This document shows, one piece after another, positions 18,602-29,123 of a stretch of DNA of 64,000 nucleotides; position 1 is the stretch's first letter; every line of letters starts with the position of its first letter. Position numbers and translations under genes: made by a program. The stretch is from Flavobacterium araucananum (GTDB lineage: Bacteria; Bacteroidota; Bacteroidia; Flavobacteriales; Flavobacteriaceae), in assembly GCF_002222055.1 (NCBI RefSeq), contig NZ_MUGS01000021.1, forward strand, positions 62,001 through 126,000, given 5' to 3'. The notes beneath the pieces are model-generated. The model worked only from the letters and a program-made list of their open reading frames with translations, did not search any database and was not told the origin of the DNA.

Positions 18602-21600
18602 ATGCAAAATTTTACTCCTAAAGTCTATAATTATTTTAAGTTGTTTTTTATTCGATCTATACCTGCTACAGGTTCAGATCCTAAAAAAACTAGTAATTCA
18701 ATTGACATAAATACTCTTGTAAAATCAACAATAGCGCTCGGCTTTTTTTTGTTATCCGCTGTTCTACACAGTCAGTGCAAGGTCGAAACTATCAATAGTG
18801 ACTTTGAATTTCCTGTTCTAACAAGATCTGCAAATGTAAAACAGACTAGCAACCCTGACCAATTAGGCTGGAAAACAACTGCTACAGACGGTTTGATAGA
18901 ATTTTGGAGAAACGGGAATTCCTATAAAGCAGTAGCTTATTCCGGAAATCAGTTTGTCGAACTTAACGCCACTCAGACTTCCGGACTCTATCAGGATTAT
19001 GATACCTCGACAGCAACATATTTTAATTACTCATTTGCTCATATGGGCAGAGAAGGTATAGACAAAATGGTACTGAAAGCAGGTCCTCCGGGAGGTCCTT
19101 ATGTTGATATTCAAACAGCTCAAACAGGCAAAGCATGGGTCTTGTATGAAGGAACGTACAGAGTGCCACAAGGTCAGTCCAGAACCCGATTTATTTTTGA
19201 AGCAGTCTCAACTGCTACCGGCGATTTAAGCATTGGCAATTTTCTCGATGCTATAAATTTTACGGCAACGATCGATCCTCCTGTGCTAACAGGCAGCTCT
19301 ACAAAATCTATTCACACAGGAACAGCAGCCACCTTAGAGGTTACAGGGGTTTCTAATGCTGTATTTACATGGCTCGATGAAACAGAAACAACCGCAATCA
19401 ACGAAGGCCCCGTATTCACGACCCCTATACTCTTTAATGATACTAAATACAAGGTTAAACAAAAAAATACCTCAAATTGCGAAAGTAGTACGCTGACTTT
19501 TGCTGTCGAAATGAGTGATAAAACCATCGTAGCCAAAGATAACACTATCTGCAAAGGCAGCACAGGTGTATTGACCGCTACCATAGGCAATGGTGAAATT
19601 CCAACTGCTAAAGTACAGTTTGACGGAATTTGGAATGCCGCTACTGATCCTAAATCTATAATGCCCGAAAAAAGATTTGACAATATACCCAGATGTATCT
19701 TTAATTCTAATCCTACTGCTCTTGGTAGTTACACCACGACCCCATTTTCTGTAAATGTTACAGGTACCTATACGCTAAAACTGACTGGTTCTAATTTCAA
19801 TACGAGAGCAGGATACATTTACAAAGGAAATTACACATTAGGCACCTGTCCACAAGAAGGGGATGGACAGGGCGCGTGGATAATGGGCGATGATGATTAT
19901 GGTCTTATAGGTGAAAAAATCCCAACCTTAACGGGACATCTGGAAACAGGCACACTATATACTCTGGTATCTCTTGCTTATACAATGGGAGATCCTTATT
20001 TTATTGGTGACTATACCTGGACACTAACACCTCCACCCGGAGGAGGTTTCTTTACAGATCCTGCAATTTTATGGTATACTACTCCTACGGGTGGTAACCC
20101 AATAGCCTGGGGACCAGAATTGAATCCGGCAGTAACACCGGGCTCCGGAATTACCAATACCAACACTCCCGGCACCTATACCTATTATGCCGGAGAGGTA
20201 ACAGGAACTTCTGCACGGGCAAAGGCAACCCTTGAAATTTTAGAAGACACAACTATCGGAGCAGCATCCCTGAAACCAGAAGTTTGTATTAATACAGCAA
20301 TTACCTCTATTACGCATGCAACCTCTAACGTAACTGCAATGGGTATAGCAGCAGGTTTACCTGCCGGAGTTACAGCCAGTTTTGCTAATAATACGATCAC
20401 TATAAGTGGTAAACCAACAGTAGCGGGTATTTTTAATTATAGTATTCCTGTTACAGGAAATAAATGTGGCGCTACAGCTGCTACAGGAATTATTACCGTA
20501 TATGCAAAACCAACAGCAACAATAGCCTATGCTGCAACTTCGTATGCTACAACAGACGCAAAAACCGCAGTAACCAGAACAGGTACTGCCGGAGGTATCT
20601 ATACGGCAACTCCTGAAGGATTAAGCATTGATAAAAATACCGGAGAAATTAACCCCAAATTAAGTTTAGAAAATTCATATACCGTAACCTACACGGCTAC
20701 AAATGGAGCTTGCAGTAACACAACCAGTACAGAAGTCACCATAAATTCTCCAAAAATTACAGCATGGCTTACTGTAAAAGATGCTAATGGAAACGGAATA
20801 GTAGAACCCGGAGAAATCCTGACGTACACATTAAGAATGGTAAATATTGATCCTGCTCATGTAACGCTTAAAAATGTTACAGGTTCTATTGACCTGCCTT
20901 CTCATACAACTTTAGAAAGTGGTACAACAAATCAAATTACTTTTCTTCCCGGTAATTCAGATTATCCTTATTTATTTGATATCCGTAATAGTTCCCTGCC
21001 CGGCATTAAAATTACCGTAAAAGCAGATTGTGACCTGACTGCTGTTGATGAAATTAAAACCATAGGAAGAATTTACATTGATGGAGTAGAAATACAAGTA
21101 TCACTTCCTCCTGTTCCGGTATCAGCCGACCTGACAATGGTAGGAATTGGTTCTGGCGCTATGGTCTATTTAACACCGCCAACACTGGCAAATTGCACTA
21201 ATCCAGCAGGTTGTGCAACAGCTTTACCTGTTGCAGCAGCAAAAAAAATAGTTTTAGACATTATTGATCCAGTACCCGTAAGCTTACCTAATACTATAGA
21301 TCTTGCAACTACAGTAGCTGCAGACCGTACGGCGGGTACCTTGACGTATTATACAGATGCAGCTGCGACAAAAGGTGTCGCAAACCCAGCTGCAGTAAGC
21401 ATATCAGGCACTTATTATATCAAAAACACTACAGAACAGGGTTGTTTTATAATTAAACCGGTAAAAGTTGTTATTAGTGCTTTAGTCTGTAACGGAGAGT
21501 TGCAAACCCTTATAAATGATGATTTTGGTTCCGGAATCTCAGACAGAGGTCCCCGACCTTCTGCAACAGACTTTTATACTACTTACAATTTTTCGGCTAC

Positions 21601-24600
21601 GGGCGGTGTAGGTGTAAATGGATATAGTATCATGAAAAATGCCCATCCGGCAAATAGTTCATGGGCAAATGATGGAGATCATACCAGCGGCAAAGGCGGA
21701 GATGGCTACATGCTCGTATTTGATGCCAATACCACTCTGGGAAGTGTTTTTTACGAAAAAAAATACACCGGTTTATGTTCGGGAAGTTTATGCACTTTTT
21801 CTATCTACGCGGCAAATCTTGTAACAACCTCTTATGCACAGGTTAGCGTTAAGCCAATAGTAAAAATAGAGTTAATAAACCCGCTCAACAATGCTGTTTT
21901 ACAATCTTTTACCTCTGACCAGTTAGAATTAAGTGATCCCACTGCGCTTCACTGGAAAGAATTATCGATGTCTTTTTCTGTTCCCGCAGGACTGGACCAG
22001 GTAACAGTAAGGGTAAGCAACGGACAAGCTGATACAAATGTTACAGGCAATGATGATGCATCATTTAGTATTTGTGTACCTACATTAACACTTTCGTTTA
22101 CTGATCCCAAAACATGTGGCAGTACTTTTGCCACTATAATTGCAGAAAATAAAAATCCGGCAACATCTACAAGTTACCAATGGCAACGATTTGACGAAAC
22201 AAACTGGATTGATATCCCGGGAGCTACATCATTGCAATATGTAACTCCTGCTATAAGTAAAACTACCAATTATAGAATACGTTATGCGCAAACTGGTATT
22301 GACATTACCAACAACAATAATTTAAAATGCTCCGGAAACAAAGAAGTTTCGATAGTAGTTTTTCCGTATGTAAAAGCAACTGATATAACGATTGCATCTG
22401 AATTTCCGATTTGTTATAATTCTGAAATAACATTAACCCCGTCATCAACTGTAGGAACTACTTTTTACTGGTATGACGCCCCTACCGCTAATGCAAAGCT
22501 TCTAAGTATGGCTTCCAGCTACTCGACCGGTCCTCTTCAGGCTACCAAAACCTATTATATTGCAGCAAGAGGGGATGATCATTGCGAAAACAAACCAGAA
22601 GACAGAAAAGCGGTTAAAGTAAATGTAACTCCTGAGCAGGAAAAAATTGTAACTCAGGATGCTACAATATGCAAAGGTGGTACCGGTATATTGACCGCTA
22701 CTTTAGGCACAGGTGAAACTCCAACTGCTGTAATAAATTTTTCAGGAACCTTTAACGCTGCTACAGATCCTAAATCTTTAATGCCAGATCGCAGAAATGA
22801 CAATATTCCCAGATGTGTATTTTATTCTAATACATACGGAAGTTATACTACTAAACTTTTTTCTGTGAATGTTTCGGGTACCTACACCTTAATACTAGAC
22901 GGTAGTAATACATTTTACAGAGCAGGATATATTTACAAAGGAAATTATACACTGGGCACCTGCCCGCAAGAAGGAGACGGACAAGGAACATGGATAACCG
23001 GAGACGATGATTATGGTCTTATGGGTGCAAAAAATCCAACCTTAACAGCCCATCTTGAAGTGGGTACGCTATATACCTTAGTATCTCTTATTAATGCATT
23101 TGAAGATCCAAATTTTTCAGGTGACTATAACTGGACCCTGACGCCTCCGGAAGGAGGAGGTTTCTTTACAGACCCGCTAACTTTATGGTACACTACCCCT
23201 ACAGGTGGCGACCCAATTGCCTGGGGTGCACAACTCAATCCGGCAGCAACACCGGGTTCCGGTATCACCAATACCAATACTCCGGGTAAAACAACCTATT
23301 ATGCAGGAAATGTAACAGGATGTTCTGACCGGGTACCGGCAACTCTTGAAATATTAGAAGATACAGTAGTTGGAGAAGCCTCCTCGACACCGGAAGTTTG
23401 TATTAACACAGCAATCACATCTATTACACATACAACTACCAAAGTAACTGCAATGGGTATCGCAGCAGGTTTACCTGCCGGAGTTACAGCGAGTTTTGCT
23501 AATAATACGATCACTATAAGTGGTACACCAACAGAATCAGGTACTTTTAATTACAGTATTCCGGTTACAGGGAATACTTGTGGTGCCAAGGCCGCTACAG
23601 GAACTATTACCGTATTTGCAGAACCTATTCCGGTTATTACTACTGCACCAGCAACCTGCGCAGCAGCAAGTACTAGTAAAATAAATAATTATGTTCCTGG
23701 TGGTTCCTATATCTTTAATCCAACGGGACCTGCAGTTGATGCAGCAGGGTTTATAACAGGAATGGCAATTGGAAAACAATATACAGTGACCTCTGGTGAT
23801 CTTAATTGCATCTCTGATAAATCTGCTTTTTTTTCTTATACCCCACAGTTGCCAATAGCCGAAGTTCCCGTTATAACTTCTACAACGGCTACTTGTACAG
23901 CAGGAAGTACCCATACAATAAAAAATTATGTCCCTGGTGGTTTCTATACCTTTAACCCAACAGGACCTGTAACAGATGCAACGGGGCTTATAACAGGAAT
24001 GGAAGTTGAACAACAATATACAGTGACTTCTGGTGCTCTAAGTTGTACCTCGGCAAAATCTTTACCTTTTATTTACGCTGCTCAGTTGCCAACAGCTACA
24101 GCTACGGCTATAGCTATTGCATCTGAATTTCCGATTTGTTATAATTCTGAAATAACATTAACCCCGTCATCAACAGTAGGAACTACTTTTTACTGGTATG
24201 ACGCCCCTACCGCTAATGCAAAACTTTTAAGCAATGCTCCTTCCTTATCAACGGGACCTCTTCAGGCTACCAAAACCTATTATATTGCGGTAAGCGGAGA
24301 TAATTATTGCGAAAATAAACCAGAAGACAGAAAAGCGGTTAAAGTAAATGTAACTCCTGAACAGGAAAAAATTGTAACTAAGGGTGCTACAATATGTAAA
24401 GGTGATGCCGGTATATTGACCGCTACTTTAGGCAACGGTGAAACTCCTTCTCCAGAAATTGGATTTAATGATACATGGAATTTCGCAACAGATCCGAAAT
24501 CTTTTATGCCAGAACGTAGAACTGACTATACTATCCCAAGTTGTGGATTTGTTACGGAAGCTTTTGGAAATTATACTACTATTCCTTTCTCGGTAAATGT

Positions 24601-27600
24601 TACAGGAACTTATTCTTTAACATTGACAGATGAAAGTGCAAAGTATATAAGAGCTGGATATATCTATAAAGGAAATTATACAATGGGCACCTGCCCGCAA
24701 GAAGGAGACGGACAAGGAACATGGGTAACGGGAGATGATGATTATGAATCCTCTTTCAAAAACCCAACCTTAACAGCACATCTTGAAGTGGGCACACTCT
24801 ATACGTTGGTTACTATGATCTATGCATATGATAATCCAAATTTCTCAGGTATATATAAATGGACACTGACACCTCCGGAAGGAGGAGGTTTTTTTAGAAA
24901 ACCTGTTGTTTTATGGTACACTACTCCTACAGGTGGTGACCCAATTGCCTGGGGTGCACAACTCAATCCGGCAGCAACACCGGGTTCCGGTATCACCAAT
25001 ACCAATACTTCTGGTAAAACAATCTATTATGCAGGAAATGTAACAGGATGTTCTGAACGTGTACCGGCAACTCTTGAAATATTAGAAGACAAAACGGTTG
25101 GGGAAGCCTCCTCGACACCAGAAGTTTGTATTAACACTACAATTACATCTATTACACATAAAACAACCAATGTAACTGCAATGGGTATCGCAAAAGATTT
25201 ACCTGCCGGAGTTATAGCGAGTTTTGCCAATAATACGATCACTATAAGTGGTACACCAACAGAATCAGGTACTTTTAATTACAGCATTCCGGTTACAGGA
25301 AATAATTGTGGTGCTAAGGCCGCTACAGGAACTATTACCGTATTTGCAAAACCAACAACGGTAACCAAAACTGAAAACATCTGTTACGGAAATTCTTTCC
25401 TTTGGGATGCAGACGGAAAAACGTATACGACTTCAGGAACTTACACCAAGAACAATGACGGATGTACGGCAGATCAGGTATTGAATTTAACTGTTGGGGA
25501 TAAACCTGCAACGGTAACCAAAACTGAAAACATCTGTTCTGGGGAATCTTTCCTTTGGGATGCAGACGGAAAAACCTATAATGCTTCGGGAACTTACACC
25601 AAGAACAATAACGGATGTACGGCAGATCAGGTATTGAATTTAACTGTTGGGGATAAACCTGCAACGGTAACCAAAACTGAAAACATCTGTTCTGGGGAAT
25701 CTTTCCTTTGGGATGCAGACGGAAAAACCTATAATGCTTCGGGAACTTACACCAAGAACAATAACGGATGTACAGCAGATCAGGTATTGAATTTAACTGT
25801 TGGAACTAAACCCGCAACGATTACCAAAACTGAAAACATCTGTTACGGAGATTCTTTCCTTTGGGATGCAGACGGAAAAACATATACGGCTTCAGGAACT
25901 TACACCAAAAACAATGACGGATGTACAGCAGATCAGGTATTGAATTTAACTGTTGGGGATAAACCGGCAACGGTAACCAAAACTGAAAACATCTGTTCTG
26001 GGGAATCTTTACTTTGGGATGCAGACGGAAAAACGTATACGACTTCAGGAACTTACACCAAAAACAATGACGGATGTACAGCAGATCAGGTATTGAATTT
26101 AACTGTTGGGACTAAACCAGCAACGGTAACCAAAACTGAAAACATCTGTTCTGGAGATTCTTTTCTTTGGGATGCAGACGGAAAAACCTACAGTACTTCA
26201 GGAACTTATACCAAAAACAATGACGGATGTACAGCAGATCAGGTATTGAATTTAACTGTTGGGACTAAACCTGCAACGGTAACCAAAACTGAAAACATCT
26301 GTTACGGAGATTCTTTTCTTTGGGATGCAGACGGAAAAACGTATAATGTTTCAGGAACTTATACTCAAAATAATAACGGATGTACGGCAGATCAGGTATT
26401 GAATTTAACTGTAGGCACAAAACCTGCAACGGTTACCAAAAATGAAAACATCTGTTCTGGAGATTCTTTCCTTTGGGATGCAGACGGAAAAATATATAAT
26501 GTTTCAGGAACTTATACTCAAAGTAATAACGGATGTACAGCAGATCAGGTGTTGAATTTAACTGTAGGCACAAAACCTGCAACGGTTACCAAAAATGAAA
26601 ACATCTGTTCTGGAGATTCTTTTGTTTGGGATGCAGACGGAAAAATCTACAGTACTTCAGGAACTTACACCAAAAACAATGACGGATGTACAGCAGATCA
26701 GGTGTTAAATTTAACCGTGGGTAAAAAACCTGCTGACGTTGTAACAACAGCGTCAATCTGTTCAGGTGAAACTTATAAATGGACGGTAAATAATATAGTT
26801 TACAACACATCGGGAATCTACAAAGTAAGCAATGATGGTTGTACAGCAAATAAGGTATTGAATTTGACTGTTAGTCCTAAACTAAAGTCGTTTGTTTTAC
26901 CCAATAGTCTAACTCCAGAATCCTGTTCAGGAGAAAAAGATGGGGCCTTTAGTATAGAAATTTCTGGTGGTACAGCACCGTTTTCTTATCGTCTGGATAA
27001 AACAACAGGTGTTTTTTCGCAAGGAATAGCCGGACAAACTGTATTTGACTTTATAAATCTGGATGGAGGCAGTCATATTGTTTATATTAGTGATGCACAG
27101 GGTTGTACTTCAGAACTTGAAGTAAACATACCAAACTCGATAAAAATCAACCCAATAGTACATTTTGATTCTGTTTGTACAAACAATGCACCTACAACTT
27201 CGGTTACTGTAAAAATCAATCCTATCATTAAGGATCTTATTGATATTGATTATTCTCTTGACGGAGGACCTTATCAATCTGCAAATACTTTCAAGAATGT
27301 TGCACCCGGCTCTCATATGATAACGGCAAGACATACAAATGGCTGTATTCAGTCTACAAAAGAATTCACAATTAATTCTGTTGAACCTTTGGCACTGTTG
27401 TTAGCCGATGGTGATATGAACGAAATTATTGCTACAACAACTGGTGGTACAGGACAATACTTGTATTCGTTTAATGATGAATCTTTTAGCACAAACAACA
27501 AGTTTGTTATATACAAATCAGGAATTTACACCATTGCCGTGACAGATAAAAATGGATGTAGTGCAAAGCTATCAAGATATTTTGAATACATAGATGTCTG

Positions 27601-27859
27601 TATACCCAATAACTTCACTCCAAATGGAGACGGAATAAATGACGAATGGGGACCTGGATGTACTGAAATCTACAAAAACCTGACTTTTACAGTTTTTGAC
27701 AGATACGGTCGAATATTGGGTAGCTACAGATATGGTCAAAAATGGGACGGAAAATACAATGGTTCAGAGTTGTCTTCTGGCGATTACTGGTACGTACTAA
27801 AACTAAATGACAATAAAGACAATAGAGAATTTGTTGGACATTTTACTCTTTACAGATAA
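18602..27859 (+). CDS. Giant repeat-rich T9SS surface adhesin (type B sorting domain)
   Basis: 3085 residues, extracellular. An unusually long N-terminal segment ends in a hydrophobic signal (STIALGFFLLSAVLHSQC, about 42-59). Next are a galactose-binding-like domain (about 60-220) and three copies of a module of about 330 residues (from nt 19513, 22639 and 24365), each with a CPQEGDGQG...GDDDY stretch and an Ig/cadherin-like part (GLPAGVTASFANNTITISG). Two repeats of about 80 residues lie at 23620-24100, then nine near-identical 51-residue repeats plus a diverged tenth. The C terminus (NNFTPNGDGINDEWG ... GDYWYVLKL ... GHFTLYR) is the gliding-motility-associated type B sorting domain. The PorP/SprF gene follows by 39 bases. 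It resembles SprB-type adhesins in layout; its ligand is unknown. Confidence 0.92.
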   Translation: MQNFTPKVYNYFKLFFIRSIPATGSDPKKTSNSIDINTLVKSTIALGFFLLSAVLHSQCKVETINSDFEFPVLTRSANVKQTSNPDQLGWKTTATDGLIEFWRNGNSYKAVAYSGNQFVELNATQTSGLYQDYDTSTATYFNYSFAHMGREGIDKMVLKAGPPGGPYVDIQTAQTGKAWVLYEGTYRVPQGQSRTRFIFEAVSTATGDLSIGNFLDAINFTATIDPPVLTGSSTKSIHTGTAATLEVTGVSNAVFTWLDETETTAINEGPVFTTPILFNDTKYKVKQKNTSNCESSTLTFAVEMSDKTIVAKDNTICKGSTGVLTATIGNGEIPTAKVQFDGIWNAATDPKSIMPEKRFDNIPRCIFNSNPTALGSYTTTPFSVNVTGTYTLKLTGSNFNTRAGYIYKGNYTLGTCPQEGDGQGAWIMGDDDYGLIGEKIPTLTGHLETGTLYTLVSLAYTMGDPYFIGDYTWTLTPPPGGGFFTDPAILWYTTPTGGNPIAWGPELNPAVTPGSGITNTNTPGTYTYYAGEVTGTSARAKATLEILEDTTIGAASLKPEVCINTAITSITHATSNVTAMGIAAGLPAGVTASFANNTITISGKPTVAGIFNYSIPVTGNKCGATAATGIITVYAKPTATIAYAATSYATTDAKTAVTRTGTAGGIYTATPEGLSIDKNTGEINPKLSLENSYTVTYTATNGACSNTTSTEVTINSPKITAWLTVKDANGNGIVEPGEILTYTLRMVNIDPAHVTLKNVTGSIDLPSHTTLESGTTNQITFLPGNSDYPYLFDIRNSSLPGIKITVKADCDLTAVDEIKTIGRIYIDGVEIQVSLPPVPVSADLTMVGIGSGAMVYLTPPTLANCTNPAGCATALPVAAAKKIVLDIIDPVPVSLPNTIDLATTVAADRTAGTLTYYTDAAATKGVANPAAVSISGTYYIKNTTEQGCFIIKPVKVVISALVCNGELQTLINDDFGSGISDRGPRPSATDFYTTYNFSATGGVGVNGYSIMKNAHPANSSWANDGDHTSGKGGDGYMLVFDANTTLGSVFYEKKYTGLCSGSLCTFSIYAANLVTTSYAQVSVKPIVKIELINPLNNAVLQSFTSDQLELSDPTALHWKELSMSFSVPAGLDQVTVRVSNGQADTNVTGNDDASFSICVPTLTLSFTDPKTCGSTFATIIAENKNPATSTSYQWQRFDETNWIDIPGATSLQYVTPAISKTTNYRIRYAQTGIDITNNNNLKCSGNKEVSIVVFPYVKATDITIASEFPICYNSEITLTPSSTVGTTFYWYDAPTANAKLLSMASSYSTGPLQATKTYYIAARGDDHCENKPEDRKAVKVNVTPEQEKIVTQDATICKGGTGILTATLGTGETPTAVINFSGTFNAATDPKSLMPDRRNDNIPRCVFYSNTYGSYTTKLFSVNVSGTYTLILDGSNTFYRAGYIYKGNYTLGTCPQEGDGQGTWITGDDDYGLMGAKNPTLTAHLEVGTLYTLVSLINAFEDPNFSGDYNWTLTPPEGGGFFTDPLTLWYTTPTGGDPIAWGAQLNPAATPGSGITNTNTPGKTTYYAGNVTGCSDRVPATLEILEDTVVGEASSTPEVCINTAITSITHTTTKVTAMGIAAGLPAGVTASFANNTITISGTPTESGTFNYSIPVTGNTCGAKAATGTITVFAEPIPVITTAPATCAAASTSKINNYVPGGSYIFNPTGPAVDAAGFITGMAIGKQYTVTSGDLNCISDKSAFFSYTPQLPIAEVPVITSTTATCTAGSTHTIKNYVPGGFYTFNPTGPVTDATGLITGMEVEQQYTVTSGALSCTSAKSLPFIYAAQLPTATATAIAIASEFPICYNSEITLTPSSTVGTTFYWYDAPTANAKLLSNAPSLSTGPLQATKTYYIAVSGDNYCENKPEDRKAVKVNVTPEQEKIVTKGATICKGDAGILTATLGNGETPSPEIGFNDTWNFATDPKSFMPERRTDYTIPSCGFVTEAFGNYTTIPFSVNVTGTYSLTLTDESAKYIRAGYIYKGNYTMGTCPQEGDGQGTWVTGDDDYESSFKNPTLTAHLEVGTLYTLVTMIYAYDNPNFSGIYKWTLTPPEGGGFFRKPVVLWYTTPTGGDPIAWGAQLNPAATPGSGITNTNTSGKTIYYAGNVTGCSERVPATLEILEDKTVGEASSTPEVCINTTITSITHKTTNVTAMGIAKDLPAGVIASFANNTITISGTPTESGTFNYSIPVTGNNCGAKAATGTITVFAKPTTVTKTENICYGNSFLWDADGKTYTTSGTYTKNNDGCTADQVLNLTVGDKPATVTKTENICSGESFLWDADGKTYNASGTYTKNNNGCTADQVLNLTVGDKPATVTKTENICSGESFLWDADGKTYNASGTYTKNNNGCTADQVLNLTVGTKPATITKTENICYGDSFLWDADGKTYTASGTYTKNNDGCTADQVLNLTVGDKPATVTKTENICSGESLLWDADGKTYTTSGTYTKNNDGCTADQVLNLTVGTKPATVTKTENICSGDSFLWDADGKTYSTSGTYTKNNDGCTADQVLNLTVGTKPATVTKTENICYGDSFLWDADGKTYNVSGTYTQNNNGCTADQVLNLTVGTKPATVTKNENICSGDSFLWDADGKIYNVSGTYTQSNNGCTADQVLNLTVGTKPATVTKNENICSGDSFVWDADGKIYSTSGTYTKNNDGCTADQVLNLTVGKKPADVVTTASICSGETYKWTVNNIVYNTSGIYKVSNDGCTANKVLNLTVSPKLKSFVLPNSLTPESCSGEKDGAFSIEISGGTAPFSYRLDKTTGVFSQGIAGQTVFDFINLDGGSHIVYISDAQGCTSELEVNIPNSIKINPIVHFDSVCTNNAPTTSVTVKINPIIKDLIDIDYSLDGGPYQSANTFKNVAPGSHMITARHTNGCIQSTKEFTINSVEPLALLLADGDMNEIIATTTGGTGQYLYSFNDESFSTNNKFVIYKSGIYTIAVTDKNGCSAKLSRYFEYIDVCIPNNFTPNGDGINDEWGPGCTEIYKNLTFTVFDRYGRILGSYRYGQKWDGKYNGSELSSGDYWYVLKLNDNKDNREFVGHFTLYR
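25349..26875 (+). repeat. Tandem array of 153-bp coding repeats in the adhesin gene
   Basis: Nine 153-bp units (51 residues) run head to tail from 25349 to 26725, with a diverged tenth unit to 26875. Each starts KPATVTK and holds two Cys (ENICxG and NGCTADQV), suggesting one disulfide per Ig-like unit. Units 2 and 3 are identical in protein apart from the final residue. Confidence 0.95.
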
Positions 27860-27898
27860 TTACAAAAACCAATAGTGTTTGCTAAAATTTATAATACA

Positions 27899-28867
27899 AT
27901 GAAAAAAATAATTATATCACTACTGTTTATGGCTGTAACATCTGGTTACAGTCAGGAGTTAAATTTACCGGTTTTTACACAATATCTCGCAGACAATCCT
28001 TTTGTCATTTCGTCGACTTATGCAGGCATTGGTGATAACCTAAGAATACGAGCCAATGGCTTAACGCAATGGGTTGGCATTAAGGACGCTCCTGACAATC
28101 AGTCCATATATGCTGATTTCAGAGTTCTGGATCGGTCAGGAGTCGGGATTTCTCTTTATAATGACAGTAATGGATATACCAAACAAATGGGTGCCAAAGT
28201 TTCCTTTGCGCACCATCTTATTTTAGATTATTATTCTAAACAATACCTGTCATTTGGGATCTCGTATAACCTGAATACTTTCAAAATTGACATCAATAAA
28301 TTTCAACCTACTGTAGAAACTCCGTCTTTAGATCCTGCGATTACAAACAATCGTGCTATTTCTAATAGCAATTTTGATGTTGGCGCATTGTATAGAAACA
28401 AAGGATTCTATGTAAGTTTAAATATTAGTAATATTCTTGAGAAAAAAATTGATCAGTTTACAGGAATAGAACCTACTTTACTTCGAAATTATCAGTTGTA
28501 TACGGGATATGTTTTTAAAGGTGCAACGGATAGGATTGAATTTGAGCCCTCTGTTTATTTTCAAATGTTTGCCAGTGATAAACGTTCCAGTACTGACTTT
28601 AATTTTAAGTACCGACAGTATAATAAATATGAAGATTATTTCTGGATTGGGGTTTCGTACCGCTTCCTGAACGATCAGTTTTTTGAACCTTTAATGATAG
28701 GTCCAATGGCGGGATTTAAAAAAAATGATTTCTATTTTGGATATTCCTACCAGGCATCTCTGAATCAGCTTGGTGCTTACAATTCCGGAACACATGTTAT
28801 TACTATAGGACTGGATTTCTTAAGAGGAATCAGTAACTGTTCTTGTACACAAAGTCCGGTTCACTAA
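27899..28867 (+). CDS. PorP/SprF-family type IX secretion membrane protein
   Basis: The start is the ATG at 27899 (MKKIIISLLFMAVTSGYSQE, a signal peptide); an upstream in-frame ATG at 27875 gives an implausible prefix. The mature protein of about 300 residues is an outer-membrane barrel of the PorP/SprF family (opening LPVFTQYLADNPFVISSTYAG). F. johnsoniae SprF is needed to deliver SprB, and SprF-like genes typically sit beside adhesins with type B sorting domains, exactly as here. So it is inferred to dock or export the giant adhesin. There is no clear terminator in the 25 bases before the converging ferredoxin gene. Confidence 0.9.
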   Translation: MKKIIISLLFMAVTSGYSQELNLPVFTQYLADNPFVISSTYAGIGDNLRIRANGLTQWVGIKDAPDNQSIYADFRVLDRSGVGISLYNDSNGYTKQMGAKVSFAHHLILDYYSKQYLSFGISYNLNTFKIDINKFQPTVETPSLDPAITNNRAISNSNFDVGALYRNKGFYVSLNISNILEKKIDQFTGIEPTLLRNYQLYTGYVFKGATDRIEFEPSVYFQMFASDKRSSTDFNFKYRQYNKYEDYFWIGVSYRFLNDQFFEPLMIGPMAGFKKNDFYFGYSYQASLNQLGAYNSGTHVITIGLDFLRGISNCSCTQSPVH

Positions 28868-28892
28868 TTACCATATATACTAGGAATTCTTA

Positions 28893-29123
28893 CTAGGTTT
28901 CTTTTACTGTAATAATTTTTACCGGACAGGCTTTTGCAGCCAATTCGCAGCTTTCGGCAATTGTATGATTGGGGGATTTTAACGTAAAAAATCCTTTTGC
29001 ATCTTTGGAATGAATCAAAACTGATTTTCCGTCTTTTTTAGACATTTGAAAATGCACCGGATCCATTTCTACACAGTAATTGCAGCCGATGCATTTGTCT
29101 CTTTGTAATGTTATAATGACCAT
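28893..29123 (-). CDS. Small 4Fe-4S ferredoxin
   Basis: A 76-residue cytoplasmic electron carrier. The cluster motif is CIGCNYC (Cys11, 14, 17), with a fourth Cys in KACPV near the C terminus. Another Cys lies at SCEL. It is the last gene of the minus-strand run and starts immediately after the stop of the U32 gene (29124), so translation is coupled. It is plausibly the reductant for the Fe-S U32 enzyme, which is an inference from position. Confidence 0.88.
   Translation of the reverse strand: MVIITLQRDKCIGCNYCVEMDPVHFQMSKKDGKSVLIHSKDAKGFFTLKSPNHTIAESCELAAKACPVKIITVKET

Noticed and set aside
18525..18710. Plus-strand ORF of 61 codons overlapping the adhesin start
   Set aside because: Out of frame with the adhesin and overlapping its signal region; no support as a leader peptide.
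23537..24016. 159-codon ORF antisense to the adhesin
   Set aside because: Antisense of repeated adhesin sequence, Cys-rich and without a homologous look.
25349..26875. Possible CRISPR array because of regular spacing
   Set aside because: Units of 153 bp are near-identical throughout, in frame and coding, with no unique spacers and no cas genes.
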